A stretch of DNA of 64,000 nucleotides from Pseudochelatococcus lubricantis (GCF_042432495.1 NZ_JBHLXC010000024.1:248001-312000); one strand, 5' to 3'. Shown: positions 25,017-34,225, numbered from the stretch's first letter. Program-made: numbers and translations. The notes: generated by a model not told the origin, from the sequence alone.

Positions 25017-26288
25017 ATGTCCCATATTGCCATCGTCGGCGCCGGCATCACAGGCGTGACCGCCGCTTATTCCCTTGTCACGCGCGGCTATGACGTCACC
25101 GTCATCGACCGTTGCCGCTATCCCGCCATGGACACATCCTTCGCTAACGGCGGCCAGTTGTCCGCCTGCAACGCGGAGGTGTGGAACAGGGTGTCCACCA
25201 TCCTCAAGGGGCTCAAGTGGATGCTGCGCAAGGATGCGCCGCTCCTCGTCAACCCCATGCCCTCCTGGCACAAGTATTCCTGGATGGCGGAGTTCGTGGC
25301 CGCCATTCCGCATTACCGCGCCAACACCATCGAGACGACGCGCCTGGCGATCGCCGCACGTCAGCATCTGTTTTCCGTCGCCGAGACCGAGAACATCGAT
25401 TTCGATCTCGAAAAGCGTGGCATCCTGCATATTTTCCACGACAAGAAGAGTTTCGACGCCAGCGCCCGCGTCAACACGCTGCTGACCGAGGGCGGCCTCG
25501 AACGCCACGCGGTCACACCCGCGGAAATGCGCGACATCGAGCCCGCGTTGATGGGCAGCTATTTCGGCGGCTTCTTCACGCCGTCCGACTCCACCGGCGA
25601 TATTCACAAGTTCACCCGCGGCCTCGCGGAAGCCTGCCAGCGGCGCGGCGTGCGCTTCATCCAGGACGCCATCGTCACCCGCATCGCCCGCGCAGGCGGG
25701 GACGACGCGGCCGGCTTCGTCATCCATTACACGCCCGCCCTGCCGGATGCCGGCCTCGCGCCGGAACAGACGGCGGCGGAGCAGGACCTGAAGGCCGACG
25801 CGGTCGTCATCTGCGCGGGCGCGGCAAGCCGCAACCTCGCCGCCTCGCTCGGCGACCGCCTCAACATCTATCCGGTGAAAGGCTATTCGATCACCGTGCA
25901 TAGCGACCGGGCCGAGTCGCAGGCGGCGACGCCGACCGTGAGCCTGCTGGACGAGGCAGCCAAGATCGTCACCAGCCGCCTTGGCGTCAATCGCCTGCGC
26001 GTGGCGGGCACGGCCGAGTACAACGGCTTCAACCGTGACATTCGCGCAGACCGCATCCAGCCGCTCATCGACTGGGTGCGCCGCGAGTTCCCCGCCGTCG
26101 ATACCGACCGCGCCGTGCCGTGGACAGGCCTGCGGCCGATGATGCCGGACATGATGCCGCGCGTGCGTCGCGGGCGCGTCAAGGGCGTGTTCTATAATAC
26201 CGGCCACGGCCATCTGGGCTGGACGTTGTCGGCCGCGACCGCCGAACTCATCGCGGAGCAGGTCAAGGCCGATTACCCGGTGGCGTAG
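25017..26288 (+). CDS. DadA-family D-amino acid/glycine dehydrogenase (FAD-dependent)
   Basis: FAD-dependent amino acid dehydrogenase of 423 aa, deaminating a D-amino acid or glycine. N-terminal dinucleotide fold IAIVGAGITGVTAAYSL (residues 4-20) and acidic end of strand 2 (VIDRCRYP). DadA-type segments follow: SFANGGQLSACNAEVWN, the SDSTGDIHKF region, VICAGAASRNLA, YPVKGYSIT and the C-terminal GHGHLGWTLSAATAELIAE. The DadA quinone-linked type is more likely than an oxygen-using oxidase. Control by a glycine riboswitch suggests glycine (or a compound converted to it) is the signal and perhaps the substrate. AGGA lies 13 bases before the ATG. Confidence 0.88.
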   Translation: MSHIAIVGAGITGVTAAYSLVTRGYDVTVIDRCRYPAMDTSFANGGQLSACNAEVWNRVSTILKGLKWMLRKDAPLLVNPMPSWHKYSWMAEFVAAIPHYRANTIETTRLAIAARQHLFSVAETENIDFDLEKRGILHIFHDKKSFDASARVNTLLTEGGLERHAVTPAEMRDIEPALMGSYFGGFFTPSDSTGDIHKFTRGLAEACQRRGVRFIQDAIVTRIARAGGDDAAGFVIHYTPALPDAGLAPEQTAAEQDLKADAVVICAGAASRNLAASLGDRLNIYPVKGYSITVHSDRAESQAATPTVSLLDEAAKIVTSRLGVNRLRVAGTAEYNGFNRDIRADRIQPLIDWVRREFPAVDTDRAVPWTGLRPMMPDMMPRVRRGRVKGVFYNTGHGHLGWTLSAATAELIAEQVKADYPVA

Positions 26289-26389
26289 GCACTTGGGTCA
26301 AGCCCGCGCGGCGTTTGAGCGAAATCCACCTGGCGCCGGCCGAAAGCCGGAGTCGATGCATGACGAAACCATCTGATCGGGAGAGTACC

Positions 26390-26815
26390 ATGTTGACCAT
26401 CCGCAGGATCGACCGGAACGACGCGCGGCTGCTGATCGAAGGCGCCAGCGCCCGGGCGGCCGAGATCGGCGTGCCGATGTGCATCGCCATCACCGACGAA
26501 TCGGGCAACCTCGTCGCCTTCGAGCGCATGGACGGCGGCAAGATCACCAGCATCACCATCGCGATCGACAAGGCGTTCACCGCCGCCGCTGCGAAGAAGG
26601 CCACGCACGACTACGGCACGACGAGCCAGCCCGGCGGGCCCACCCACGGCATCAACTCCGCCGTGCACGGACGCCTGATGGTGGTCGGTGGCGGCCTTCC
26701 CGTCGTCGTCGACGGTGACGTCGTTGCGGGAATAGGCATCAGCTCCGGCACGCCGGCGCAGGATCAGGAATGCGCCCAGGCGGGCATCGACCATTTCCTG
26801 GCAAAGCGCGGCTAG
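26390..26815 (+). CDS. DUF336/GlcG/HbpS-family protein
   Basis: Small cytosolic protein (141 aa) of the GlcG/HbpS/PduO-C family. Segments ITDESGNLVAFERMDGG, IAIDKAFTAAAAK, the GGLPVVVDGDVVAGIGISSG strand-turn-strand and the C-terminal AQAGIDHF are typical. Some members bind haem or cobalamin or sit in glycolate pathways; the role here is unknown. Start at 26390 follows GGGAGAG; earlier in-frame ATGs lack such a site. It follows the DadA-type gene by about 100 bp in the same direction and may share its transcript. Confidence 0.88.
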   Translation: MLTIRRIDRNDARLLIEGASARAAEIGVPMCIAITDESGNLVAFERMDGGKITSITIAIDKAFTAAAAKKATHDYGTTSQPGGPTHGINSAVHGRLMVVGGGLPVVVDGDVVAGIGISSGTPAQDQECAQAGIDHFLAKRG

Positions 26816-26825
26816 AGCGCGTGCC

Positions 26826-26895
26826 GATCAGAATTCGCTCAAAATCAGAAGCCTGGAGCATGCCGTCGTTTCCATAAAATGGCGGCATACTCCAG
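26826..26895 (+). terminator. repeat-associated stem-loop after the DUF336 gene
   Basis: A 20 nt sequence beginning GATCAGAATTC (26826-26845) is followed by a 13 bp stem with one mismatch (CTGGAGCATGCCG with CGGCATACTCCAG, 26853-26895). The same 20 nt recurs exactly at 57384-57403, again between a stop codon and a long stem-loop with different stem sequence. It sits between the convergent DUF336 and DUF3141 genes and probably works as a bidirectional terminator. Confidence 0.6.
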
Positions 26896-26928
26896 AGCGA
26901 CGGCTCCCCGCGAAGAGACGCGATCCGG

Positions 26929-29406
26929 TCAGGCCGGGGCGGCTTCCCCCTCGGGCTTCTCCCCTGCGGGCTTCCCTTCTTCCGGCGTTCCCGCCGCGAC
27001 GTCCACAAGCGCCGGCTTGAGGCCGAGCACGCGGCGGAAGGCATGGAAGGTCGCCGCCACGTTCGGGGAAGCGTCGGAAAGCGGTCCGAGCACGAACTGC
27101 ACGGCCTCCATCGCCTGTTCGCGTTCTTCCTCCGTGTGCAGCAGGTCAGGCAGGCGCTCAAGCGCCTCCTCGCGGGCGAACTGGGCGGTGAGGCTCTGTT
27201 CGTGGATGACGCGGGCGCGCTCCACGGGCGCAAGATGGCTGAAAGGTTCGGTCTTGTTCAGCAGATGCGTCGAGCGCTCCAGCCTGTCCCTGCGCACGTT
27301 GCCACGCGAATCTGCCAGCAGGATCAGCATGCGGATCACCGCCTCGACATAGCCGCCGGAACCGATGTGCGACAGCGCGGACTGCACCTCCGGCAGCGCG
27401 AACAGCTCTTCCTTGGATTTGCGCGTGCGGCCGAATTCGTAGCGGCGGCCGAACCAGCGCATGTAAGGCGTGGCATAGATGCTGAAGAACAGCGTCTCGC
27501 ACCAGGCGTTGCGCAGGTCGCGCGCGATGTCGACGGACTGCTCGAAGGCGTTGGCGAGCCAGTGTTCCGTCCGCACGAACAGGTTGTCGTCCCCGGCGGC
27601 GGTGCGGTTGTTGCCCACCATGTCGGCGAGAAGCTCGATCGGCTGCAGCAGCGGATTGCGCGACGACAGCAGGCTGCGCTGCAGGCGCAGCGGATGCAAT
27701 GTCCGCGCCAGCTCGGCCGTCGCCTGGGTCACGCCCGATTGCACGACGGGCCGCAGCGCGATGTCGTAGAAGTCGGCCTGCAATTCCGAAATGCGCGCCA
27801 CCGCCGCGAACGGCACTTCGTCGCGCCGCCCCTCGTTCGCGCCCGGCAGGTCGCTCATCTTGCGCTCGGCGAAGGAGACGCTGAACTGCTGATTCTCGCC
27901 CTCGCCGATGATGTCCTCGATCTTCATCTCGTAGAGGCCCGGCGCCAGCGCCTCGATGGTTTTCATCGTGGACGCCACTTCGGTGTGCTCGCGCTTGGCG
28001 ATGGACGAGGAAACGAAGATGCCGAGATGCCCCACCTTCTCGTGCACCATATAGATGATGCGCTGGCCGCGAATCCTGATCTCGGTCTCGTCGGCGTAGG
28101 TATCGACGATCCAGTTCAGCGCCTGCTTGGGCGGCGTGATGGTGTCCCCGAGGCTCGTGAACACGATCACCGGGGAGCGGATCTGCTTGACGTCGAGATT
28201 GCGCCCGTGCTCAAGCCGGGCCTCGTTGCGGGCCAGCCGGTTGCCGATGAAAAGATCGCGCACGATCCAGACGATCTCTTCCTCGTTCATCAGGAAGAAG
28301 CCGCCCCACCACTTCTCGAATTCGAGGAAGCGCCCGCGACCGGTATCCACTTCGTTGAAGTAGTCGTAATATTTACGGAAATAGTTGCGACCGGGGTTCA
28401 TCAACTCGAAGTTGAGCACCAGCCACGCGCCGTCGAAAACGCCGTTGCCGATATCGGACCAGAACATCGGCAGTATCTGGCCACCGAGAAGCCCGGCGTT
28501 GTAGCGGATGATGTTGCGGCCGATCTCGCCCGACCACGTCTCGACAGGGGCGCCGTTCAGCACCAGCGGCCCGGTGATGTCCGGATTGCTGGCGCCCAGC
28601 AGCAGCGTTGCCCAGCCGCCCTGACAGTTGCCGATCACCACCGGCTTCGCGGACTTGGGATGCAGGGACTGCACGTAGCGCACGAAGGCGGCCTCGGTGC
28701 GCGTAACGTCGGCAAGCGTCTGGCCGGGCTCGGGCTCGCGGCGGAAGCTGACGAAATACACCGGGTGGCCGTCGCGCAACGCCACGCCCACCTGGCTGTC
28801 CATCTGCGAGCCGCCGATGCCCGCCCCCTGCCCCGCGCGCGGATCGATGATGATGTAGGGGCGCTTCCAGTCGAAGGTCTGCATGCCCGCAGGCGGGCGA
28901 ATCTTGAGCAGCACGTAGTTTGTGGGCCGCGGCTGGTCGACACCGTCCATGATCACGTCGTAGTCGTAGATGAGCACGGGCGGGCATCCAGCGGCCTCGT
29001 GCACCAGAAAGATGTCGCCGCGTTCACGGATCGTGTCGGCGTAAAGCACTGCGCGCTGTGCGCGGTCGGCCCAGTAATGGCCAAGGTCTCCGGCGAGATC
29101 GAGCCCGCCGGTGCGCACACGCCGCCCGAACGCATCGGTGATGGACCGGGCCTCGTCGAGCGCCGCGCGGACGCGCTCGCTGTGGTTGGAGGCGATGCTC
29201 GCCATATGGTGGCTCGACGACTGGGTGGTGAGATCGCCCAGCGCCGAATACTCCGAGAGCTGCGCCTTCAACGCATGCGCCCGCTGCTCCGCAGTCAAGC
29301 GCTGGCCGTCCAGAATGCGGGCGATCAGGAACACGTCTTCCTCAAGGCCCGCACCGTCGCGGCCCTCGGCACTACCCCGACCCAGTTCTGCTGCTTGCGA
29401 TGTCAT
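26929..29406 (-). CDS. DUF3141 protein, PhaC-like alpha/beta hydrolase
   Basis: Large protein (825 aa) of the DUF3141 family, related to poly(3-hydroxyalkanoate) synthases. The central alpha/beta-hydrolase part has YIIIDPRAGQGAGIGG, a lipase-box-like G-N-C-Q-G-G-W with a nucleophilic Cys as in PhaC, the acid loop VIVFTSLGDTITPP, and a His in VGHLGIF. The N-terminal 130 residues are helical, and the C-terminal 300 residues are charged and rich in predicted helix, ending in a low-complexity Pro/Gly/Glu tail. No polymer-granule gene (phaA, phaB, phasin) lies nearby. The substrate is unknown; a hydrolase, depolymerase or synthase role is possible. Confidence 0.85.
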   Translation of the reverse strand: MTSQAAELGRGSAEGRDGAGLEEDVFLIARILDGQRLTAEQRAHALKAQLSEYSALGDLTTQSSSHHMASIASNHSERVRAALDEARSITDAFGRRVRTGGLDLAGDLGHYWADRAQRAVLYADTIRERGDIFLVHEAAGCPPVLIYDYDVIMDGVDQPRPTNYVLLKIRPPAGMQTFDWKRPYIIIDPRAGQGAGIGGSQMDSQVGVALRDGHPVYFVSFRREPEPGQTLADVTRTEAAFVRYVQSLHPKSAKPVVIGNCQGGWATLLLGASNPDITGPLVLNGAPVETWSGEIGRNIIRYNAGLLGGQILPMFWSDIGNGVFDGAWLVLNFELMNPGRNYFRKYYDYFNEVDTGRGRFLEFEKWWGGFFLMNEEEIVWIVRDLFIGNRLARNEARLEHGRNLDVKQIRSPVIVFTSLGDTITPPKQALNWIVDTYADETEIRIRGQRIIYMVHEKVGHLGIFVSSSIAKREHTEVASTMKTIEALAPGLYEMKIEDIIGEGENQQFSVSFAERKMSDLPGANEGRRDEVPFAAVARISELQADFYDIALRPVVQSGVTQATAELARTLHPLRLQRSLLSSRNPLLQPIELLADMVGNNRTAAGDDNLFVRTEHWLANAFEQSVDIARDLRNAWCETLFFSIYATPYMRWFGRRYEFGRTRKSKEELFALPEVQSALSHIGSGGYVEAVIRMLILLADSRGNVRRDRLERSTHLLNKTEPFSHLAPVERARVIHEQSLTAQFAREEALERLPDLLHTEEEREQAMEAVQFVLGPLSDASPNVAATFHAFRRVLGLKPALVDVAAGTPEEGKPAGEKPEGEAAPA

Positions 29407-29736
29407 TGACGCCTCCAGAGCCTCGCCCCACCGGGAAGCTGAGGTCGGAACTCTTACATCACGATATACGTAGATATCATAACGGTGATACGTCCATGAT
29501 CCATATCAATCGCGAAAAGCAAGACGGCAGCAATACTGACCATACATAAGTATCTATACATAGCCGGGCGAGATCAAAACGGTCCGACGACTGTCATTTA
29601 AGTGTCATACATAGAACAGGGCAAGGGGCCGGCCGGATAGAACAGCGCCGCCAACAGGGGCTCTGGCACCGCGCCGGCACCCTCCTGGTCATATGGAACG
29701 GCGAACCACCGGCGCGGCCGCCGCCCTCCCGGCCGT
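29407..29736. other. intergenic region between the CoA-transferase and DUF3141 genes
   Basis: About 330 bp. The left part is AT-rich with ATACGTAGATATCATAACGG-like sequence and should contain the DUF3141 promoter on the minus strand. The right part is downstream of the CoA-transferase gene. No gene or RNA motif was recognised. Confidence 0.4.
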
Positions 29737-30939
29737 TCAGGACGCCTTGCCGGTTTCGCCGCTCTCCCCGGCCGCGTCCAGTTCCGCCAGAATCTCCGCC
29801 GTATGCTCGCCGAGCCGGGGAGAGCGGCGGTCGAGCCGGAGGCTCGCGCCCGAGAGGGTGACGGGTGTGCGCACGCCGGGCACTCCCTGCGGCGCGATCT
29901 GCATGCCGCGCGCCTCGATCTGCGGATCGCTGAAAACGTCGGCGACGGTGTTGATCGGCCCGGCTGGAACGCCCTCCGCCTCCAGCGCCGCGAGCAGCGC
30001 ATCGCGTTGCCAGGTGGCGATAGCCTCGCCCAGCAGTTCCGTCAGTGCCGTGCGGTTGGCGACGCGGTCGGCATTGGTGAGGAAGCGCGGATCGCCGCCC
30101 AGCGCCTCGCGGCCCAGCACGCGCGCGAAGCGGCGAAACTGGCCGTCGTTGCCGACCGCGACGATGACGAAGCCGTCCGCGACGGCGAAAGTCTGATAAG
30201 GTGCGATGTTCGGGTGTGCGTTGCCGAGCCGGTGCGGCACGGCGCCGGAGGCCAGATAGTTCATTGCCTGATTGGCGAGCACGCCGGTGATGCAGTCGAA
30301 CAGCGCCATGTCCACGTGCTGACCGACGCCCGTGCGCTGGCGCTGCCAGAGCGCGGCCTGAATGGCAATCACGCCGTAGAGGCCCGTGAAGATGTCGACG
30401 AAGGCGACGCCCATCTTCTGCGGAGGGCCATCGGGCTCGCCCGTCAGATCCATGATGGCGCCCATGCCCTGGATCATGAAATCGTAGCCGGCCCGCTTCG
30501 CGTAGGGGCCGGTCTGGCCGAAGCCGGTGACCGAGCAATAGACGAGCCGCGGGTTGATCTGCCGCAGGCTTTCGTAATCGAGGCCGTATTTCGCCAGGCC
30601 GCCAACCTTGAAATTCTCCACCAGCACGTCGGCGTCCTGCACGAGGCGGCGCACCAGCGCCCGCCCCTCGTCCGTGGTGAAGTCGGCGGCGATCGAACGC
30701 TTGCCCCGGTTGCAGGCATGGAAATAGGCGGCGGACCGCTCACCCTCGACATCGATGAAAGGTGGCCCCCAGCCGCGCGTGTCGTCGCCCTGCGGGCTCT
30801 CGACCTTGATCACGTCCGCGCCCAGATCGGCGAGCGTCTGGCCAATCCACGGGCCGGCGAGGATGCGCGCGAGTTCGACGACCCTGAGCCCGGAAAGGGG
30901 CGCCTCGCCCGTGCCGGAACCGCAGTTGATGTCGGGCAT
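29737..30939 (-). CDS. class III (CaiB/BaiF) CoA-transferase, probable glutarate CoA-transferase
   Basis: Family III CoA-transferase (400 aa) moving CoA between acyl-CoA and a free acid through a glutamyl/aspartyl-CoA intermediate. Family segments: LSGLRVVELARILAGPW, LADLGADVIKVE, ENFKVGGLAKYGLDY, CSVTGFGQTGPYAKRAGYD, and the catalytic Asp in MALFD. It lies 94 bp downstream of glutaryl-CoA dehydrogenase in the same direction. That pairing matches the human SUGCT/GCDH logic, so activation of glutarate to glutaryl-CoA (CoA donor succinyl-CoA or similar) is the best guess. Confidence 0.85.
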   Translation of the reverse strand: MPDINCGSGTGEAPLSGLRVVELARILAGPWIGQTLADLGADVIKVESPQGDDTRGWGPPFIDVEGERSAAYFHACNRGKRSIAADFTTDEGRALVRRLVQDADVLVENFKVGGLAKYGLDYESLRQINPRLVYCSVTGFGQTGPYAKRAGYDFMIQGMGAIMDLTGEPDGPPQKMGVAFVDIFTGLYGVIAIQAALWQRQRTGVGQHVDMALFDCITGVLANQAMNYLASGAVPHRLGNAHPNIAPYQTFAVADGFVIVAVGNDGQFRRFARVLGREALGGDPRFLTNADRVANRTALTELLGEAIATWQRDALLAALEAEGVPAGPINTVADVFSDPQIEARGMQIAPQGVPGVRTPVTLSGASLRLDRRSPRLGEHTAEILAELDAAGESGETGKAS

Positions 30940-31033
30940 GGCTGTTAGACCTCGAAAAAGATCGGCCCGCGCCGCCCTGCCTGAAAAGGCGCCGGCGCGG
31001 ACCAGTTGGGGAAGTCAGGGTAGTGGACGCGCG

Positions 31034-32221
31034 TCAGAAGAACGCCTGCAGCCCGGTCTGGGCGCGCCCGAGGATGAGGGCGTGCACGTCGTGGGTGCCC
31101 TCATAGGTGTTCACGGTTTCCAGATTCTGCGCGTGGCGCATGATGTGATACTCGATCTGGATGCCGTTGCCGCCGTGCATGTCGCGCGCCGTGCGGGCGA
31201 TATCGAGCGCCTTGCCGCAGTTGTTGCGCTTGACGATGGAGATGATCTCGGGCGCGAAGGAGCCCTCGTCCATCAGCTGCCCGACACGCAGGCTAGCCTG
31301 CAGGCCCAGCGCGATCTCCGTCTGCATGTCGGCGAGCTTCTTCTGGAAGAGCTGCGTCGCCGCCAGCGGCCTGTTGAACTGCTTGCGGTCCAGCCCATAC
31401 TGGCGGGCGCGGAACCAGCAGTCCTCGGCGGCGCCGAGGGCGCCCCACGAGATGCCGTAGCGCGCGCGGTTGAGGCAGCCGAACGGCCCCTTGAGCCCGG
31501 CGACGTGCGGCAGCAGCGCCTCCTCGCCCACCTCGACATCCTGCAGCACGATCTCGCCTGTGATGGAGGCGCGCAGGCTGAGCTTGCCCTCGATCTTGGG
31601 CGCGGAAAGGCCCTTGGTGCCCTTTTCCAGCACGAAGCCGCGAATCTGGCCGTCATGCGCCGCCGACTTCGCCCAGACCACGAACACGTCGGCGATCGGC
31701 GCGTTGGAAATCCACGTCTTGGAGCCGTTGAGGCGATAGCCGCCGTCAATCTTCTCCGCGCGCGTCTTCATGCCGCCGGGGTCGGAACCGGCGTCGGGCT
31801 CCGTAAGGCCGAAGCAGCCGATCCACTCGCCCGAGGCGAGCTTCGGCAGGTACTTCCGGCGGTGTTCCTCGGAGCCGTAGGCATAAATCGGATACATGAC
31901 GAGCGACGACTGCACGCTCATCATCGACCGGTAGCCGCTGTCGATACGCTCGACCTCGCGGGCGATCAGGCCATAGGCAACATAGCTCGCGCCCGCGCCG
32001 CCATATTCTTCCGGCACCGTGGGGCCAAGCAACCCGGCCTCGCCCATCTCGCGGAAGATCGCCGGGTCCGTCTTCTCGTGCAGGTAGGCTTCCTGGATGC
32101 GCGGCGCGAGCCGGTCCGCCGCGAAGGCGGCCGCGGAGTCGCGGATGATGCGTTCGTCTTCCGTCAACTGGTTGTCGAGTTGAAACGGATCGTTCCACGT
32201 AAAGGCGCTGTATTCCGCCAC
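31034..32221 (-). CDS. gcdH: glutaryl-CoA dehydrogenase
   Basis: FAD enzyme that oxidises and decarboxylates glutaryl-CoA to crotonyl-CoA (395 aa). Acyl-CoA dehydrogenase motifs CFGLTEPDAGSDPGGMKT and the GCDH-specific YRSMMSVQSSLVMYPI segment are present, with the catalytic Glu in NTYEGTHDVHALILGRA. GTG at 32221 is preferred as start: GGGAGGG lies seven bases upstream, whereas the longer frame (GTG 32254) has no ribosome binding site. First gene of a two-gene unit with the CoA-transferase; divergent from a LysR gene 142 bp away. Confidence 0.9.
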   Translation of the reverse strand: MAEYSAFTWNDPFQLDNQLTEDERIIRDSAAAFAADRLAPRIQEAYLHEKTDPAIFREMGEAGLLGPTVPEEYGGAGASYVAYGLIAREVERIDSGYRSMMSVQSSLVMYPIYAYGSEEHRRKYLPKLASGEWIGCFGLTEPDAGSDPGGMKTRAEKIDGGYRLNGSKTWISNAPIADVFVVWAKSAAHDGQIRGFVLEKGTKGLSAPKIEGKLSLRASITGEIVLQDVEVGEEALLPHVAGLKGPFGCLNRARYGISWGALGAAEDCWFRARQYGLDRKQFNRPLAATQLFQKKLADMQTEIALGLQASLRVGQLMDEGSFAPEIISIVKRNNCGKALDIARTARDMHGGNGIQIEYHIMRHAQNLETVNTYEGTHDVHALILGRAQTGLQAFF

Positions 32222-32363
32222 GGCATGTCCCTCCCAGTCCTTAAACAGCGTCACGCGCCGGGCTCCCGGCGATCTCCCCTATCGATACGGCTATCATGCA
32301 AAGCTTTGCCGCCTCTCTCAAACGATGTTTACTCACCGTCCCCATGAGATATATTCATGTATC
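32222..32363. promoter_or_regulatory. divergent promoter region gcdH / lysR
   Basis: 142 bp between the divergent gcdH and lysR starts, the usual place for LysR binding. AT-rich part around 32330-32365 (GATATATTCATGTATCATG) includes an ATTCATGTATCATGAT-like dyad near the regulator start. No defined T-N11-A site can be assigned with confidence. Confidence 0.4.
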
Positions 32364-33302
32364 ATGATTGCGATGCAACGTCGCCTGCTGCCCGCCACGG
32401 GGGCGCTGGCCGCTTTCGATGCCGTGGCGAGGCTCGGCAGCTTTTCCGCCGCCGCGCAGGAACTGTCCCTCACCCAGAGCGCCATCTCCAAGCAGATCGC
32501 CGCGCTGGAGGGGCAGCTCGGTATCGCGCTGTTCGAGCGCACGGGCCGGGGCGTCGCGCTGACGCAGCAGGGAACAGCCTATGCGGTCGCCGTCGCCGAT
32601 GCGCTGGCGACCATCCGCGCCGCCTCCCTGCGCGCCATGGCGGGCGAAGCCCGCCAGACGCTCAATCTCGCGATCCTGCCCACTTTCGGCACGCGCTGGT
32701 TGATGCCGCGCATCCCCTCCTTCATCGCCCGGCATCCGGAAGTGACACTCAACTTCGCCACCCGCATCGGGCGCTTCGACATCGAGGCGGAGGGTTTCGA
32801 CGCCACGACCCACATCGGCACCGCGGACTGGCCGGGAACGGAAAGCACGTTCCTGATGCACGAAACGGTGGCACCCATGGCGAGCCCCGCCTTCCTGCGC
32901 GAGCATCCGATTACGGCGCCTGACGATCTCGCCAGGCTGCCCCTGCTGCACATGGGGTCACGGCCGGAGGCATGGGATCACTGGTTCAGGACGGCGGGCG
33001 TTTCGGCGCCGGCGGCGATGCGCGGCATGCGCTTCGAACAGTTTTCGACGGTGGCGCAGGCCTGCATGGCCGGTGTGGGCGTCGCGCTGCTGCCGCTTTT
33101 CCTGATCGCGTCGGAAATCGGCAGCGGCCAGCTCGTCGTCGCCTTCGACCATCCGGTCAGAAGTCCACGCTCGTATTATCTGATTTCGCCACGCGCGCGG
33201 GCGCGCCTCGCCCCCGTCGCGGCGTTCCGGCGCTGGCTCATCGCGGAAGTCGACACCTGGAAAAGCGAGGGCGGATACGACGAGGGTGGGCCGGAAACCT
33301 GA
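32364..33302 (+). CDS. LysR-family transcriptional regulator (GcvA-like)
   Basis: LysR regulator of 312 aa. N-terminal helix-turn-helix (ALAAFDAVARLGSFSAAAQ then LSLTQSAISKQIAALEGQLG), then an effector-binding domain with the GcvA-type FGTRWLMPRIPSF and VALLPLFL segments. Start could be ATG 32364 or 32373; neither has a strong ribosome binding site. Divergent from gcdH and the CoA-transferase, so it probably controls glutarate breakdown in response to an intermediate. That link is inferred from position. Confidence 0.85.
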   Translation: MIAMQRRLLPATGALAAFDAVARLGSFSAAAQELSLTQSAISKQIAALEGQLGIALFERTGRGVALTQQGTAYAVAVADALATIRAASLRAMAGEARQTLNLAILPTFGTRWLMPRIPSFIARHPEVTLNFATRIGRFDIEAEGFDATTHIGTADWPGTESTFLMHETVAPMASPAFLREHPITAPDDLARLPLLHMGSRPEAWDHWFRTAGVSAPAAMRGMRFEQFSTVAQACMAGVGVALLPLFLIASEIGSGQLVVAFDHPVRSPRSYYLISPRARARLAPVAAFRRWLIAEVDTWKSEGGYDEGGPET

Positions 33303-33327
33303 CGGCAAACGCCCCTGTCCGCCCGCG

Positions 33328-34047
33328 TCACGAGAACAGCGAATCGATGTCGTCCTGCGAGACGACATCGACGTCCGCCTTCAGCGGCGGCCCGTTCAGC
33401 AGGGCGGCGTCGCCCTCGCGCCTGTCCGACGCCGCGTCCTGATCCGGGATGAAGGAGAACCCTTCCTCGCCGCCCCAGATCGACATCATGGTTGCCACGC
33501 GGTCCTCGATGAAGTGGAGCACCTGCACCACCTTGCCGATGCGCTGGCCCGTGAGGTCCTGAAAGTTGCAGGCCTCGAAGATGCGGATGGCCTGCTTGTG
33601 GATTTCCACCACCATCGCCTGATCGGCGCCGCCCAGCTTGGCCAGCAGCCTGCCCGCCGTTTCCTCGACCGTTTCGGCGGCGGACAGGATCGTCTCCGTC
33701 GCCGCCTCGGTGCCGTTGACCACGGCATCCAGCTCGTCGAGCGCACGGCTGGACGAGTCGCCCCTCAACCCCTTCACCTGCAGGTTGAGTATTTCCCGCT
33801 TGGTCTGCGATATCGCGTGATGAATCAGCGCGACCTCCGACCGCATCGGGCCGTTGGCCGCCCGGGCGTCGGCAGGCGCCACGGCCATGCCCTGCTGCAC
33901 GAGCCCCTTGATATCCGCCAACTCCTGGAACACCCGTTCGAACAGCGCCGTGCTGTCGACCGGCTCGACCGCCGGGCGCAAGTCGCGCTCCTCGTGCTCC
34001 GCGTCCATGCCCGTCTCGATCCGGAACGGCCGACGATCTGCTGGCAT
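33328..34047 (-). CDS. cheZ: CheZ-type chemotaxis phosphatase
   Basis: Phosphatase that speeds dephosphorylation of CheY-P (239 aa). The key helix has FQDLTGQRIGKV, carrying the catalytic Asp and Gln positions of CheZ, and the C-terminus SQDDIDSLFS matches the CheY-binding tail. The long central helical region fits the four-helix bundle dimer. ATG 34047 is chosen for its GGGAG site; the frame reads up to 34134. It is divergent from a cheY gene, together forming a compact response module without other che genes here. Confidence 0.88.
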   Translation of the reverse strand: MPADRRPFRIETGMDAEHEERDLRPAVEPVDSTALFERVFQELADIKGLVQQGMAVAPADARAANGPMRSEVALIHHAISQTKREILNLQVKGLRGDSSSRALDELDAVVNGTEAATETILSAAETVEETAGRLLAKLGGADQAMVVEIHKQAIRIFEACNFQDLTGQRIGKVVQVLHFIEDRVATMMSIWGGEEGFSFIPDQDAASDRREGDAALLNGPPLKADVDVVSQDDIDSLFS

Positions 34048-34225
34048 CGGCTTTTCTCCCGCCATCAGCAATACCTGACCCACAGATAGACGATCGGCAG
34101 CAAATTCGCAATATTCGCAAGCTTCCGGATGCAAGCTTCAGGCAAGCCTGAGATGCAATCTACTGCCTGTGCGACGCATATGCGGCGGATCTCAATGTAC
34201 AGCGTATCCACGATCGGAGTTATCG

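Noticed and set aside
27043..29409. 788-codon plus-strand frame opposite the DUF3141 gene
   Set aside because: High GC makes long antisense frames common; its composition (Arg/His/Ala-rich) and lack of motifs contrast with the clear alpha/beta hydrolase on the other strand.
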